In this document: positions 50,500-59,600 of the stretch, piece by piece
How positions within the stretch are numbered: position 1 is the first letter of the stretch
Layout of the letters: each line of letters opens with the position of its first letter
Assembly (NCBI GenBank): GCA_964401995.1
Contig: CAYOAP010000002.1
Coordinates: 124,001 to 188,000, forward strand
DNA length: 64,000 bases
Direction: 5' to 3'
DNA from: DATCBF01 sp964401995
GTDB taxonomy: Bacteria; Actinomycetota; Thermoleophilia; Solirubrobacterales; 70-9
Translations under genes and position numbers: made by a program
The notes under the pieces: model-generated
What the model saw: the letters and a program-made list of their open reading frames with translations, nothing else
The model's database searches: none
What the model was told of the DNA's origin: nothing

Positions 50500-51375
50500 T
50501 TAGCGGTCCTGGGCTGCGGTGATCGTGAGGCTGATTGCCAGCTTCGCGGCGATCCCCAGGTAGACCGCCGCGTTCAGCAGCGGCGAGTGCCTGGGGGCGT
50601 CGAAGCGGCGGTAGAAGCGGCCCATGCCGCGGTGGAAGGCGATCTCCTGCCTGGGGCGCCTGCGCTTGCCGCTGGAGCCGCCCTTGACGTGGAGGGCGAC
50701 GCCGGCCGGCTCATAGAAGACCTTCCAGCCCGCCCGCCAGAAGCGGGCGCACCAGTCGAGGTCCTCCATGTAGAGCCAGTAGCCCTCGTCGAGCAGGCCG
50801 GCTGTGGCGATCGCCTCGGCGCGGCAGAGCATGAAGGCGCCGTTGACGGCATCGACCTCGCCCGCCTCGTCGTCGCCGAGGTGGGTCGCCCGGTACTGGC
50901 TGAGCGAGCCGCTCGCGCCCTTGGCGCGGCCGATCCCGGTGAAGTGGGCAAGTGCGCCGAGCGGGGTGGGGAAGGAGCGCTTGCAGGCGTGGTCGAGCTC
51001 ACCCGTCTCGGTCACCAACTTGCAGCCGACCATCCCGATCCGCTGGTCGGAGTAGAGCCGGGCCAGGGCCGTGTCGAGGGTGCCGGCGTAGACCTCGGTG
51101 TCGGGGTTGAGCAGCAGCACCGCCGCCGCCTCGTTGTGGCGCAGGACGACGTTGTTGGCGGCGGAGAAGCCGATGTTGGCGGCGCGCACCAGCAGCGCCC
51201 AGGGAAACTCGCGCTCGACCATGTCGGCAGTCGCGTCGGGGCTGCCGCTGTCGACCACGGTCACCCGCATCGCGCATGAGGGCGGATGCAGCTCCAACGA
51301 GCGCAGGCAGCGCCGCAGCAGCTCTTCGGCGCCGTGGCTGACGATCACGACCTCGAGATCGGGTGGCGGCAGCAT
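50500..51375 (-). CDS. Glycosyltransferase family 2, rhamnosyltransferase type
   Basis: About 291 residues from ATG 51375. LEVVIVSHGAEELLRRCLRS, RVTVVDSGSPDATADMVERE, RAANIGFSAANNVVLRHNEA and VLLLNPDTEVYAGTLDTALA (NPDT is the DxD region) open it. VNGAFMLCRAEAIATAGLLD and YWLYMEDLDWCARFWRAGWK close it. Similar to WbbL-type rhamnosyltransferases. Its start is 11 nt after the polyprenyl glycosylphosphotransferase, so it probably adds an early residue to the lipid-linked primer. Confidence 0.9.
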   Translation of the reverse strand: MLPPPDLEVVIVSHGAEELLRRCLRSLELHPPSCAMRVTVVDSGSPDATADMVEREFPWALLVRAANIGFSAANNVVLRHNEAAAVLLLNPDTEVYAGTLDTALARLYSDQRIGMVGCKLVTETGELDHACKRSFPTPLGALAHFTGIGRAKGASGSLSQYRATHLGDDEAGEVDAVNGAFMLCRAEAIATAGLLDEGYWLYMEDLDWCARFWRAGWKVFYEPAGVALHVKGGSSGKRRRPRQEIAFHRGMGRFYRRFDAPRHSPLLNAAVYLGIAAKLAISLTITAAQDR

Positions 51376-51386
51376 CGCCTGGGAGG

Positions 51387-52895
51387 TTAGGAGGCGCTGT
51401 CGCCGCGGACGATCGCGCCCGGGGTCCGCAAGAGGATCGCCAGGTCGCCGGCGACCGAGAGGTTGTCGAGGTAGTCGCGCTCCATCGCCAGCCGCTCCTC
51501 GAAGCTGAGGTCGCTGCGGCCGTAGACCTGCATCGGCCCGGTCACTCCGGGCTTGATCGCCAGCCGCATCCGCTGGCGCTCGTCGTAGAGGGCGACGACC
51601 GCCTCCTCCTCGGGCCGCGGCCCGACCAGCGACATCTCGCCCTTGAGCACGTTGACGAACTGCGGCAGCTCGTCGAGGCTGTAGCGGCGCAGCGTGCGCC
51701 CGGCCCGCGTCACCCGCGGGTCGTCTTGGATCTTGAAGGCGGGCTCGTTGAGGCTGCCCAGGTCGACCAGCTCGCCGAGCCGCTCCTCGGCGTCGGTCAC
51801 CATCGTCCGGAACTTCAGCATCGTGAACGGCTCGCCTTCCAGCCCGGCGCGCTTCTGGCGGAAGAGGACCGGGCGGCCGGAGTCGATCAGGATCGCGACC
51901 GCGATCAGCAGCAGCAGTGGCGATAGCAGGATCAGCAGCAGGGCCGAGACGGCGAGGTCGACCGTCCGCTTGAGGGCGATGGTCGAGCGCGGCGGGTCGG
52001 AGAAGCGGAAGTCGAGGACCGGCAGCTCGGCGAGGCGGTTGAGCTCGATGCCGGGCCCGAGCAGGCCGAAGTGCTGGGGCAGGAAGGTCAGCCCCAGCCC
52101 CACCTCCTTGCACTCCTCGATCAGGCGCTCGGCGGCCGGCTCGCTCATCTCGCGCTCGGCCACGATCACCCGCTCGACGTCGTAGGCCTCGGCCACGCGC
52201 GAGATGTCGGCGATCGATCCCAGCCGCGGCAATCCGTCGGGGGCGGCCCCGGAGTCCTCGTCCTCGCGCAGAGAGAGGTAGCCGGCCAGGTGCAGGCGCG
52301 CCTCAGGGTGGGTGGAGACACGGCGCGCGACCATCCCGACCGCGCTGGCCGGCCCGACCACGATCCCGGTCGCGATCCCGGTCAGCCAGTGCCAGAGGAA
52401 GCGCAGCACGGCGCGGGCGACGAAGCTGCCGAGGAAGGCGATGACCCCGACCAAGATCGCGCTCTGCGGCGAGAGCGCCCCGGCCGGGCTGAGCGCCAGC
52501 AGGCCGTCGATCGCCAGCGTCCCCAGGGCGCTGGCCGAGATCAGGCTGGAGATCTCGTCGAGGGTGCTGTGGCGGATCCGGCGGTGGTCGTTGTCGTAGA
52601 GACCGTGGAGCTTGATGATCAGGATCCAGACCGGGCTGACCATCACCGCCCAGAAGAGGGTGGCGACGTCGGTGGTCGAGGTAGTCGCTGTCGCCACGCA
52701 GAGGGCGGCGATCAGGGCGGTCCAGTCGCCCGCCGCCAGCAGCCGCCGCAGCAGGGCGCCGCGGCGCCGCGAGCCCTCCGGCCCGATCAGGCCGAGGCGG
52801 GCGGCCATGTCGGTTCGCTGGCGCTGCGGCACGGGCGCGGCAGGGCTCGGCCCCGGCGCCTGCCTAGCCGAGCCTTTCTGGGCGGGTCGGGCCAT
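51387..52895 (-). CDS. Polyprenyl-phosphate glycosylphosphotransferase (chain initiator, WbaP/exopolysaccharide type)
   Basis: About 502 residues from ATG 52895; GTG 52904, overlapping the upstream stop, is the alternative. The N-terminal half holds four to five membrane segments and a nucleotide-binding-like domain (GIVVGPASAVGMVARRVSTH). The C-terminal catalytic domain reads KRTVDLAVSALLLILLSPLL, VLFRQKRAGLEGEPFTMLKF, RTMVTDAEERLGE, RRYSLDELPQFVNVLKGEMS and LVGPRPEEE. It moves a sugar-1-phosphate onto undecaprenyl phosphate, the first committed step. It is in an operon with the ligase upstream and a GT2 downstream. Confidence 0.94.
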   Translation of the reverse strand: MARPAQKGSARQAPGPSPAAPVPQRQRTDMAARLGLIGPEGSRRRGALLRRLLAAGDWTALIAALCVATATTSTTDVATLFWAVMVSPVWILIIKLHGLYDNDHRRIRHSTLDEISSLISASALGTLAIDGLLALSPAGALSPQSAILVGVIAFLGSFVARAVLRFLWHWLTGIATGIVVGPASAVGMVARRVSTHPEARLHLAGYLSLREDEDSGAAPDGLPRLGSIADISRVAEAYDVERVIVAEREMSEPAAERLIEECKEVGLGLTFLPQHFGLLGPGIELNRLAELPVLDFRFSDPPRSTIALKRTVDLAVSALLLILLSPLLLLIAVAILIDSGRPVLFRQKRAGLEGEPFTMLKFRTMVTDAEERLGELVDLGSLNEPAFKIQDDPRVTRAGRTLRRYSLDELPQFVNVLKGEMSLVGPRPEEEAVVALYDERQRMRLAIKPGVTGPMQVYGRSDLSFEERLAMERDYLDNLSVAGDLAILLRTPGAIVRGDSAS

Positions 52896-52900
52896 CACGC

Positions 52901-54841
52901 TCACCCGCAGGTCCAACCGGATCGGAGGCAGGCCTCAAGCGGGTTCAGCCGCTGGGCGTGGGCGATGTCGGCCCGCGCCGCCGCCGCTTCGCCGGCTTCG
53001 TGCTCGACCTTCGAGCGCAGGTAATAGAGCTGCCAGTTGCGGTCTTCGCGGGCGATCGCCTGGGTCAGCCGCGCCGTCGCGGTCGGGTAGTCGCCCTGCA
53101 GCTGGGCGAGCAGGCCGAGCTGCACGTAGGGGGAGGCGGCCCAGGGCTCGACCGAGCGGGCGGTGTTGGCATGGTCGACCGCGCCGGCGATGTTCCCGCT
53201 CGCCGCCGAGGCCTGGCTCGACTTCAGCTCGTGCTGGACGACCAGCGGGCCGATCAGCGCGATCGCGCTGATCCAGGCGAGCACGAGGCCGGCGACCGCC
53301 AGCCCGAAGCGGCGCCCGTCCTCCTTTTTCCCGCCGGGGCCCGATGCGAGCTGCACGCACCTGACGCTGACCAGGACACCGGCGGCGAGGAAAAAGACCG
53401 CTCCGAGGCCGGCGATCTCCCAGAACCAATCGAAGCCGGCGCCGATCGCGAAGGCCAGCATCGCCGCCAGCAGCGCCGCATAGCGGTCGCGCTGGGGCTC
53501 GGCGGCGGCGCGCCAGGCGGCGAACCCGGTCCAGAGCAGGCCGCCGACCAGGGCGAGGACGAGCAGGCCGCCGAGCAGCCCGAGCTCGGCGAACGCCTCC
53601 AGGTAGAGCGAGTGGGCGTTGTGGACGGGCATGTTGATCGAGCGCAGCTCGTTCCAGGAGAACTGGTAGGTGCCGGCTCCGTGGCCGATTAGCGGCTCTT
53701 CGCCGAAGGCGTCGATCGCCACCCGGTAGAAGTCGTGGCGGCCGGCTCCGGAGAGCTGGCTGAAGTGCTGCTGTGGGTTGGCGGGGAACTGGACGTCGGA
53801 GCTGGAGAACTGATCCCAGGCGCGGCCGCCGACCGCGATCGCGGCGGCGATCGCCAGCAGGGCAAAGGCGAGCGCGACCCGCTTCAGCAGGACCGGGCTC
53901 TGGGAGAGCCGCACGGCGTGCCCGGTCAAGGCGCCGCCCCTGCGCTCGAGCCGTCGCAGCCCGGCGTAGAGCAGCAGGGCGAGGGCGACCCCGGCGAGCA
54001 GGATCAGCAGCACCGTCACTCCCTGGTCGACGGTTTCCTGGGTCGGGAAGTTGTTGGCGATGCCGGAGCGGGCCTGCACCGCGAGCACCGCCGGCAGCGC
54101 CGCCAGCGCGCCGGCCCCGAGGGTCGCCAGCAGCCAGAGCCGGTCCTTGGAGAGGACGAGCAGGCAGCCGGTGGCGACAAGCAGGGAGAGCAGGCCGCCG
54201 CGGGAGTAGGTGAAGTAAAGGGCGAGGAGCACCGCGGGCATCGCCCCGGCCGAGAACCAGCGCAGGGCGGCCGACTCCGAGCGCCGGCTTGTCCACAGCA
54301 GCAGCGCCGCCGCGATCCCGAACATCGCCCCGTTGGCGTTCCAGTAGCCGAGCGGGTAGCCCAGCCGCGAGCCCGCTTCAAAGGTGTGGGCAAACTCGAA
54401 AACGTGGGGGAGGAGACGACCCCCCAGAGCTAGAAACGCGACCAGTGTGACCGCGATTGCCAGGCCTTCAGCGAATCGTTGCCGCCTTTCGTCGGTTTGG
54501 GCGATGAGGAACGCGGCAAGAAAGAAGCTGAGGTAGACCAGAACGCGGTCCGCCTCGATGACGCTCAGCTCAGTCGACCCCGACCAAAGGGATGAAAGTG
54601 CAGACAAAAGCGCCAAACCGAGAATTAGCCCACCCGCCCAGTAGAACGGACGTCCAAAGGTCGCCCGCGAGGCGACTCCGAGCGCCAGCAGGCCGACCAC
54701 AAGCAGCCACACAGCCAAACCGGCGACGTGGCGAGCGCTCAATCCGTAGCCGCCTCCAGCCAGCGCCAGCCCTCCGATCAGGGCTATCGGAGCGATCAAC
54801 GCCGCCGTTTGGTCTAACCTTGCCCGCCATGATTCAGACAC
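52901..54841 (-). CDS. O-antigen ligase/polymerase-like membrane protein with TPR-like C-terminus
   Basis: About 646 residues from GTG 54841; ATG 54910 would give 669 but lies inside the divergent gene. About 12 membrane segments include IEADRVLVYLSFFLAAFLIA, GYPLGYWNANGAMFGIAAAL, LALYFTYSRGGLLSLLVATG and the Wzy_C signature VHNAHSLYLEAFAELGLLGG. The last 110 residues form helix pairs like TPR repeats (LGLLAQLQGDYPTATARLTQ, RADIAHAQRLNPLE). Such proteins ligate or polymerise lipid-linked glycans. It overlaps the 5' end of the divergent secreted-protein gene, so one of the starts may be misplaced. Confidence 0.85.
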   Translation of the reverse strand: MSESWRARLDQTAALIAPIALIGGLALAGGGYGLSARHVAGLAVWLLVVGLLALGVASRATFGRPFYWAGGLILGLALLSALSSLWSGSTELSVIEADRVLVYLSFFLAAFLIAQTDERRQRFAEGLAIAVTLVAFLALGGRLLPHVFEFAHTFEAGSRLGYPLGYWNANGAMFGIAAALLLWTSRRSESAALRWFSAGAMPAVLLALYFTYSRGGLLSLLVATGCLLVLSKDRLWLLATLGAGALAALPAVLAVQARSGIANNFPTQETVDQGVTVLLILLAGVALALLLYAGLRRLERRGGALTGHAVRLSQSPVLLKRVALAFALLAIAAAIAVGGRAWDQFSSSDVQFPANPQQHFSQLSGAGRHDFYRVAIDAFGEEPLIGHGAGTYQFSWNELRSINMPVHNAHSLYLEAFAELGLLGGLLVLALVGGLLWTGFAAWRAAAEPQRDRYAALLAAMLAFAIGAGFDWFWEIAGLGAVFFLAAGVLVSVRCVQLASGPGGKKEDGRRFGLAVAGLVLAWISAIALIGPLVVQHELKSSQASAASGNIAGAVDHANTARSVEPWAASPYVQLGLLAQLQGDYPTATARLTQAIAREDRNWQLYYLRSKVEHEAGEAAAARADIAHAQRLNPLEACLRSGWTCG

Positions 54842-55416
54842 GCCGCCACCAGGCCCGCCGCTCGGGCCACTCAACTTTCGGGCTTCTGTCAGTGCTTGCT
54901 CTGCTGGCATTGGCTTGCTTTGTACCGGTTGCTCAGGCTTCGGAAGCCACTGGCATCGAATACAACGACGCCCCGCCCACCGCTACCGGCATTCCCCAGA
55001 CTCACAACACGCACCCTTCAGAACCCCCCGCGAAGTCATCCAATGCGGAAACTGGCGGAGCGACCGCAGGCGGCGCCGGCGGCGGCAACGGCTCGAACGG
55101 TAGTGGGTCGGGCGGAGCAGGCTCCGGCGGCGGGTCGGCATCTGGCCTCAATCCAAGCACGGCGGGCGAAGGCGGCACCAGCCAGGCCAACCCCGGCAAG
55201 GGCTCGACCGTTTCGCCGCAGACCGGCTCGGCGGCCAAGAGCAAGCCTCAGAGCACTGCGCCGGCCTCTTCTTCAGACGGGGGCTCATCCCCCTTGGTGC
55301 CGATCCTGATCTTGCTGGCGGTGCTTGCCGCTATCTCGATCGGCGCCCTCGTGATCAGGCAGCGTCGCCAGAACAGCGACGGGCCCGGCGCGGCCGTTTC
55401 GCCGAAGGCCAGTTAG
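54829..55416 (+). CDS. Secreted Gly/Ser-rich protein with C-terminal membrane anchor
   Basis: A 195-residue protein. A signal peptide (FGLLSVLALLALACFVPVAQ) is followed by about 110 residues rich in Gly, Ser, Thr and Ala (GGAGGGNGSNGSGSGGAGSG), a membrane segment (LVPILILLAVLAAISIGALV) and a short basic tail (RQRRQNSDG). This is a flexible wall-spanning stalk anchored at its C-terminus. The function is unknown. It is 25 nt upstream of the glycosidase, so it may be co-expressed, and divergent from the ligase-like gene. Confidence 0.72.
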   Translation: MIQTRRHQARRSGHSTFGLLSVLALLALACFVPVAQASEATGIEYNDAPPTATGIPQTHNTHPSEPPAKSSNAETGGATAGGAGGGNGSNGSGSGGAGSGGGSASGLNPSTAGEGGTSQANPGKGSTVSPQTGSAAKSKPQSTAPASSSDGGSSPLVPILILLAVLAAISIGALVIRQRRQNSDGPGAAVSPKAS

Positions 55417-55441
55417 CCCGATGCCAACAGGGAGGAAGCGA

Positions 55442-56554
55442 ATGACGAGAAGACTGCGTGCCTGCATGGCCAGCCTGGCGGTAGCCGCTGGGCTTGGCGC
55501 CTTCGCCAGCGCGGCCGAGGCCGTTCCCGCCCAGTTCTGGGGCGTCGTGCCTCAGGCGACGCCGACCGCCGAACAGCTGCAGCGGCTGAAGCTCGGCGGC
55601 GTCGACACCGTCCGCACCCCGATTGGCTGGCCCTCGGTGCAGCCGGCCTCGGGCGGGTCGCTCGACTGGTCCGCCACCGACGCGATCGTCAAGGCGGACT
55701 CGATCGCCGGGCTTGAAGTTCTGCCCTTCCTCTCCGGCGCCCCGAGCTGGGCGGTGCCTGTTGACAGGCGCTGGGGCAGCCCGACGAACCTTCCCGTCAG
55801 GACCGGCCTGCAGCGTTCCGGCTGGAGCAACTTCGTCAAGCAGGCGGTGCTGCGCTACGGGCCGAACGGCAGCTTCTGGGCCGAGAACCCGGAAGTGCCG
55901 AAGCGCCCAATACGCACCTGGCAGATCTGGAACGAGGAGAACTTCAAGTACTTCGTCGCCCACCCGAACCCGGCTGAGTACGGCAAGCTGGTCAAGCTCT
56001 CTTACTCGGCGATCAAAAGCGCCGATCCGGGGGCGCAGATCATCCTCGGCGGGATGTTCGCCCGGCCAATCGAGGCGACCAGGAACCTGAAGCCGCCGCA
56101 GGCCTACTTCGCCACCGACTTCCTCGACCAGATGTACACGACGACGCCTGGGATCAAGTCCAAGTTCAACGGCATCGCCCTGCACCCGTACTCGGGGAGC
56201 TACAAGTCGTTGACGCCGGACATCGAAGAAATCCGCGCGATCCTGAAGCAGAACCACGATGCCTCCAAGGGCCTCTGGATCACCGAGCTCGGTTGGAGCT
56301 CGGGGCCGCCGGCCTCCGACGGCTCCAACTCCTTCGCCAAGGGCCCCCAGGGCCAGGCCACCCAGCTCAAGGGCGCCTTCGGGCTGCTGAGCGCCAACCA
56401 GGCGAAGTGGAAGATCAAGCGGGTCTTCTGGTTCTCGGTCGACGACCAGGCCGGGTCCTGCAACTTCTGCGACGGCTCCGGCCTGTTCGGGAAAGGCTTC
56501 GTCGCGAAGCCATCCTGGAAGGCCTACGTCAAGTTCGCCGGCGGCACCCCGTAA
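55442..56554 (+). CDS. Secreted clan GH-A-like glycosidase, paralogue 2
   Basis: About 370 residues from ATG 55442, preceded by GGGAGG with 7-nt spacing. Signal peptide: LAVAAGLGAFASAAEAVPA. GGVDTVRTPIGWPSVQP, GLEVLPFLSGAPSWAV, RTWQIWNEENFKYF (Glu165 predicted acid/base) and LWITELGWSSG (Glu282 predicted nucleophile) match the paralogue at 17529-18653. The ends also agree (KRVFWFSVDDQAGSCNFCDG against WFSWKDLKGLCDFCDS). A conserved C-x-FC pair is probably a disulphide. The two paralogues flank the glycan locus, consistent with glycan processing. Confidence 0.83.
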   Translation: MTRRLRACMASLAVAAGLGAFASAAEAVPAQFWGVVPQATPTAEQLQRLKLGGVDTVRTPIGWPSVQPASGGSLDWSATDAIVKADSIAGLEVLPFLSGAPSWAVPVDRRWGSPTNLPVRTGLQRSGWSNFVKQAVLRYGPNGSFWAENPEVPKRPIRTWQIWNEENFKYFVAHPNPAEYGKLVKLSYSAIKSADPGAQIILGGMFARPIEATRNLKPPQAYFATDFLDQMYTTTPGIKSKFNGIALHPYSGSYKSLTPDIEEIRAILKQNHDASKGLWITELGWSSGPPASDGSNSFAKGPQGQATQLKGAFGLLSANQAKWKIKRVFWFSVDDQAGSCNFCDGSGLFGKGFVAKPSWKAYVKFAGGTP

Positions 56555-56558
56555 CACC

Positions 56559-56611
56559 CCGCCGACGGGCCTAAAAGTGAACCTATGGGTCACTTTTAGG
56601 CCCGTCGGCGG
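56559..56611 (+). terminator. Family B inverted repeat, copy 2 (22-bp perfect stem)
   Basis: Bases 56559-56580 are exactly complementary to 56590-56611, a 22-bp stem with a 9-nt loop (ACCTATGGG). It begins 4 nt after the glycosidase stop and ends 8 nt before the lhr -10 box, so it is likely a terminator insulating lhr. The left arm shares CGACGGGCCTAAAAG with the copy at 50447-50497. Confidence 0.65.
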
Positions 56612-56619
56612 TGGCTGCG

Positions 56620-56625
56620 TAAGAT
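56620..56625 (+). promoter_or_regulatory. Candidate -10 box (TAAGAT) for lhr
   Basis: TAAGAT ends 7 nt before TTG 56633 with no Shine-Dalgarno between, suggesting a leaderless lhr transcript. Confidence 0.35.
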
Positions 56626-56632
56626 CGGTGGG

Positions 56633-59600
56633 TTGGCCACCGATGCAAAAGCGACCGTAGAGCCTGACCCGCTGGCGCCTTTCAGCGCGCCCGTCAGGCG
56701 CTGGTTCGAGTCCTCCTTCGAGGGCCCGACGCCGGCGCAGGCGGGTGGCTGGGAGGCGATCTCCGGCGGCGACAACGCGCTGATCTGCGCCCCGACCGGC
56801 TCCGGCAAGACGCTGGCCAGCTTCCTCTGGGGCATCGACCGCCTCGCCCGCCGCGACGATCTCGGCGGCGGCGTGCGGCTGGTCTACATCTCCCCCCTGA
56901 AGGCCCTCTCCTACGACATCGAGCGCAACCTGCGGGCGCCGTTGCGGGGGATTGGGGCCGAGATCTCGGTCGGCCTGCGGACCGGCGACACCAGCCAGGC
57001 CGAACGGCGGGCGATGCGGAAAACGCCGCCCGACATCCTGATCACCACCCCGGAGTCGCTCTACCTGATGCTCTCCTCGGGCGTGCGCGAGATCCTGACC
57101 GGGGTCGAGGCCGTGATCGTCGACGAGATCCACGCAGTGGCCCAGAGCAAGCGGGGCTCGCATCTGGCGCTGACTTTGGAGCGACTTGAGTGGTTGGCGG
57201 GGCGAACGGGGGAGGATTCGGCGGAGCAACAGCGGGGAGGCTCCGGCGAACCCTCCCCCGTTCGCCTGCAGCGGATCGGTCTCTCGGCGACGCAGCGGCC
57301 GTTGGAGCGGATAGCTGAGTTCCTGGTTGGCCCGAAACGCGAGTGCAAGATCGTCGATGCCGGGACCGCGAAGAAGCTCGATCTGGAGATCGTCGTCCCG
57401 GTTGAGGACATGGCCGAACCCGGGGCACCGTCGTTTGCCTCCGAGGACGGGACGCACCCGGAGGGCGAGCCGTTGGTCCATCAGCGCTCGATTTGGCCGG
57501 CGATCTACCCCGAACTTCTGAAGCTCGTCCAGAACCACACCTCGACGATCATCTTCGTCAACAACCGCCGCGCCTCCGAGCGCCTAGCTAAGCGCTTGAA
57601 CGAGCTGGCCGCTGGCGAGCCCGAGCAGGAGCTGCCGGCAACGGAGCACGGTGGCCATGACGATTCCACGACCAGCAGCTCCACGGAAATAGCCCGAGCC
57701 CACCACGGCTCCCTCTCCCACGAGGAGCGCACGCTGGTCGAGGAGATGTTGAAGTCCGGCGAGCTCCCTTGCCTGGTCGCGACGTCTTCCTTGGAGCTGG
57801 GCATCGACATGGGCGCTGTCGATCTGGTGATCCAGGTCGAGTCGCCGAAGTCGGTGACCCGCGGCCTGCAGCGGATCGGACGCGCCGGCCACGGCCTCGG
57901 CGAGGTCTCCAAAGGCCGGATCTTCCCCAAGTTCCGCGCCGACCTGCTCGAGTGCGCGGTCGTCGCCCGCCGCATGCGCGAAGGCGAGATCGAGGAGACG
58001 ACGATCCCGCAGAACCCGCTCGACGTGCTCGCCCAGCACCTGGTCTCGATGGCGGCGCTGGACGAGTGGGAGATCGACGAGGTCGAGCGCCTCGTGACCG
58101 CCACCGCGCCCTTCCACGATCTCTCGCGCGAGCAGCTCGAGAACGTGCTCGACATGCTCGACGGCCGCTACCCCTCCGACCGCTTCGCCGAGCTGCGGCC
58201 GCGGATCGTCTGGGACCGGACCGAGGGCAAGATGCACGGCCGCAAAGGCGCCCTCTCGCTGGTGGTGACCAACGCCGGCACGATCCCCGATCGCGGCCTC
58301 TACGGCGTCCACCTGCCCGACGGCCGCCGGGTCGGCGAGCTCGACGAGGAGATGGTCTACGAGGCCCGCCCCGGCCAGACTTTCCTGCTCGGGGCGACGA
58401 CCTGGCGGATCGAGGAGATCACCCGCGACCGCGTCATCGTCACCCCGGCCCCCGGCTCTCCCGGCGCGGTGCCCTTCTGGAAGGGCGACGGGATCGGCCG
58501 CCCGGCCGAGCTCGGCCGGGCGATCGGCGCCTTCGCCCGCGAGGCGGTCTCGCGCTCGCCCGAGGAGCTCGCCGCTGAGTACGACCTCGACCGCCTCGCC
58601 GCCGAGAACCTCGTCACCTACCTGCGCGAGCAGCAGCAGGCGACCCGCGTCGTCCCCTCTGACGAGACGATCGTGGTCGAGCGCTTCCGCGACGAGATCG
58701 GCGACTGGCGGCTCTGCGTGCTCTCGCCCTTCGGCGGCCGCGTCCACGCCGCCTGGGCGCTGGCGATGAGCCAGAAGATCCGCAGCGAGCGCGATCTCGA
58801 GGTCGATGCGATCTCCTCCGACGACGGCATCGTCATCCACCTCCCCGACGCCGACGAGCCGCCGCCCGCCGACCTGGTGATGATCGAGCCCGACGAACTT
58901 GAGGAGCTGGTCGTCGCCGAGCTCTCCGGCTCGGCCCTGTTCGGCGCCCGCTTCCGCGAGAACGCCTCGCGCTCGCTGCTGATCCCGCGCGCCTACCCGG
59001 GCAAGCGCACACCGCTCTGGCAGCAGCGGCTGAAGGCGCAGAGCCTGCTCGAGGTCGCCCGCGACTTCCCCCGCTTCCCGGTCATCCTCGAGACCTACCG
59101 CGAGTGCCTCAGCGACGTCCTCGACCTGCCGTCGCTGGGCGAGCTGCTGCGCGATCTGCACTCGCGCAAGCTCAGCCTGGTCGAGGTCGAGACCCCGACC
59201 GCCTCGCCCTTCGCCTCCTCGCTGCTCTTCAACTACGTCGCCACCTATATGTACGAGGGCGACACGCCCAACGCCGAGCGGCGGGCGGCGGCACTGGCGC
59301 TCGACCGTGACCTCCTGCGCGAGCTGCTCGGCCAGGAGGAGCTGCGTGAGCTGATCGACCCCGAAGCGCTGGAAGAGGTCGAGGCCCAGCTCCAGCACCG
59401 GACCGAGGCCGGCCGCGCCGGCGACCGCGATGCCCTGCAGCAGGTGCTGCGCAACCTCGGCGACCTGACCGCGGCCGAGTGCGAGGAACGGGTGGTCGAG
59501 GGCTACTCGGCCGCCTCGATGCTGGAGAAGCTGATCGCCGAGCGCCGCGCCGCCATGGTCCGGATCGACGGCGAGGAGCGCTACATCGCCGCCGAGGATG

